DNA of 64,000 nt from an uncultured Williamsia sp. (lineage in GTDB: Bacteria; Actinomycetota; Actinomycetes; Mycobacteriales; Mycobacteriaceae), in contig NZ_CANLWM010000008.1 of the NCBI RefSeq assembly GCF_947494875.1, forward strand, positions 124,001 through 188,000. Reading direction: 5' to 3'. A program made the position numbers and the translations under genes. Numbering within the stretch: the first letter of the stretch is position 1; each line of letters opens with the position of its first letter. Shown here in pieces: positions 62,973 to 64,000 of this stretch. The notes beneath the pieces are model-generated. The model had not been told where the DNA came from and ran no database searches. It saw only the letters and a program-made list of their open reading frames with translations.

Positions 62973-63805
62973 GCACCGCCACCCTGTCCCCCGCCACGCC
63001 CGACCAGACCTCCCTCGCCGCGCGGGTGTCCGACCCACCGCGCACCGTCGGCCTCGCGGCCACCGTCGCGCAGTCGTTCACCATGGGCTACCGCGGGATG
63101 CTCAAGATCCGCCACAACCCCGAGCAGCTGTTCGACGTCGTGTTGCAGCCCGTCATCTTCACGCTGATGTTCACCTACATCTTCGGCGGCGCGCTCGCCG
63201 GCAGCGTCTCGGCGTACCTGCCGGTCATCATCCCCGGCATCCTCGTGCAGACGGTGATCACGACGTCGGTCGTCACCGGCACCCAGCTCCGGGAGGACAT
63301 GAACAAGGGTGTCTTCGACCGCTTCCGGGCGCTCCCGATCGCGCGGGTGAGCCCGCTGGCCGGTGCGCTGCTCGCCGACGTCCTGCGCTACCTCATCGCC
63401 ACGATCATCACGTTCGTCGTCGGCGTCGCGATCGGGTGGCGCCCCGAGGTCCTCGGTCTGCTCGGTGCCACGCTCCTCGTGCTGGTGTGCAGCTTCGCGG
63501 TGTCGTGGATCTGGGCGCTGATGGGCATGCTGGTGAAGAGCGCCTCTGCGGTGCAGGGCTTCTCGCTGATGCTGCTGTTCCCGCTGACGTTCCTCTCGAA
63601 CGCGTTCGTGAACGTCGAGACCATGCCGGGCTGGCTGCAGGCCTTCGTCAAGGTCAACCCCGTGTCGCATCTGGTGTCCGCGGTGCGGGAGCTGACCAAC
63701 ACCGGCCACGTCGGGATCCACGTCCTGTGGTCGCTGGTCGGGGCCGCGGTGATCACCGCGATCTTCGCCCCGCTGACCGTGCGGGCCTACATGCGCAACG
63801 CCTGA
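62969..63805 (+). CDS. ABC-2 type exporter permease (DrrB-like)
   Basis: A 278-residue membrane protein with six helices. QSFTMGYRGMLKIRHNPEQLFDVVLQPVIFTLMFTYIFGGAL opens the ABC-2 domain and LREDMNKGVFDRFRALPIARVSPLAGALLADVLRY is the conserved cytoplasmic loop that contacts the ATPase. It pairs with the DrrA-like protein to export a hydrophobic drug or lipid. The substrate is unknown. ATGA overlap at the start. Confidence 0.92.
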   Translation: MSTATLSPATPDQTSLAARVSDPPRTVGLAATVAQSFTMGYRGMLKIRHNPEQLFDVVLQPVIFTLMFTYIFGGALAGSVSAYLPVIIPGILVQTVITTSVVTGTQLREDMNKGVFDRFRALPIARVSPLAGALLADVLRYLIATIITFVVGVAIGWRPEVLGLLGATLLVLVCSFAVSWIWALMGMLVKSASAVQGFSLMLLFPLTFLSNAFVNVETMPGWLQAFVKVNPVSHLVSAVRELTNTGHVGIHVLWSLVGAAVITAIFAPLTVRAYMRNA

Positions 63806-64000
63806 TCACCTCTCCTGCAACAGCGCGAGGATGTCCCGCCCGGTGTCCCGGCGGGGCATCCTCGTCGCGTCGGCCAGGGTCGCGTCCCACGTCGACGCGT
63901 CCACTCCGGCGGCCGTCGCGGGATCGTCGACGATACGCAGCAGCACAGGGTGATCCCGTCGCCCACCGATGCGGATGCCGTGGGCCAGCAGGCGTCGTCC
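63806..64000 (-). CDS. 3' end of an unknown gene (partial, runs off the window)
   Basis: The last 64 codons before a TGA at 63808-63806 read on the minus strand as an ordinary high-GC coding region: GRRLLAHGIRIGGRRDHPV, then IVDDPATAAGVDASTWDATL and RRDTGRDILALLQER at the end. The stop lies directly after the permease stop. The family cannot be named from this part. Confidence 0.6.
   Translation of the reverse strand, partial: GRRLLAHGIRIGGRRDHPVLLRIVDDPATAAGVDASTWDATLADATRMPRRDTGRDILALLQER

Noticed and set aside
1-64000. Prophage, plasmid origin, insertion sequence, tRNA or rRNA genes
   Set aside because: No integrase, transposase, terminase, replication protein or structural RNA was recognised while reading both strands.

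Overview
The window is high-GC actinobacterial DNA. Cutinase-family secreted esterases, an Lsr2 nucleoid protein, an LpqE-like lipoprotein, a probable MmpS-like protein, DUF3349 proteins, a DUF222/HNH (13E12-type) gene, an F420-type LLM oxidoreductase, a LytR-CpsA-Psr enzyme and WXG100 proteins all point to the mycolic-acid bacteria (Mycobacteriales). It looks more like Gordonia or Williamsia than Mycobacterium. That is an inference from gene content; no rRNA or tRNA gene was seen.

Positions 1-26.5 kb are a large extracellular polysaccharide locus. It holds the end of an upstream gene, a Wzx-type flippase, a secreted glycine-rich PGRS-like protein, gmd-fcl for GDP-L-fucose, and a lower-GC patch (acyltransferase with SGNH domain, methyltransferase). 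These are followed by FkbM methyltransferase and WcaF-like acetyltransferase genes and then an unbroken chain of eleven genes (10477-22103), each overlapping the next by exactly 4 nt. The chain encodes a WcaI-like glycosyltransferase, a condensation-superfamily acyltransferase, a lipoprotein lipase, a GT4, two kinase-less Wzz-like proteins, a hexapeptide acyltransferase, a Wzy-like polymerase, a GT2, a second flippase and a secreted glycoside hydrolase. Together they predict a fucose-containing, acylated polysaccharide made by a Wzx/Wzy route. A class E/F sortase with an adjacent putative substrate, a DUF4012 protein, a small membrane protein and a glycosyltransferase-like gene follow.

Positions 26.7-35.2 kb (minus strand) are a compact type VII secretion-like operon: zinc-ribbon/RDD membrane protein, a 1470-aa FtsK/SpoIIIE ATPase with ubiquitin-like and FHA domains at its N-terminus (EssC-like), a short and a long WXG100 protein, an unknown protein and a DUF6777 protein. 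EccB, EccD, EccE and mycosin genes are absent from this neighbourhood.

Positions 35.5-56.7 kb are mixed housekeeping and accessory genes. They include two nitroreductases, two cutinase paralogues flanking a Doc-type toxin-antitoxin pair with a likely operator, a DUF222/HNH gene, a cation/proton antiporter, LpqE-like and DUF3298-type lipoproteins, DUF2254, an SGNH esterase, an OpgC-type acyltransferase, a diguanylate cyclase, Lsr2, an LLM oxidoreductase, a VOC protein, a Pit phosphate transporter with DUF3349 genes, MenE and a 48-aa repeat protein.

Positions 56.8-60.2 kb are a signalling cluster: response regulator, histidine kinase, degenerate kinase-like membrane protein and stand-alone LuxR HTH. 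Positions 60.2-64 kb hold an LCP-family enzyme, a DrrAB-like ABC exporter and the 3' end of an unknown gene. A mirror-symmetric array of eight 21-bp repeats lies between the LCP and ABC genes.
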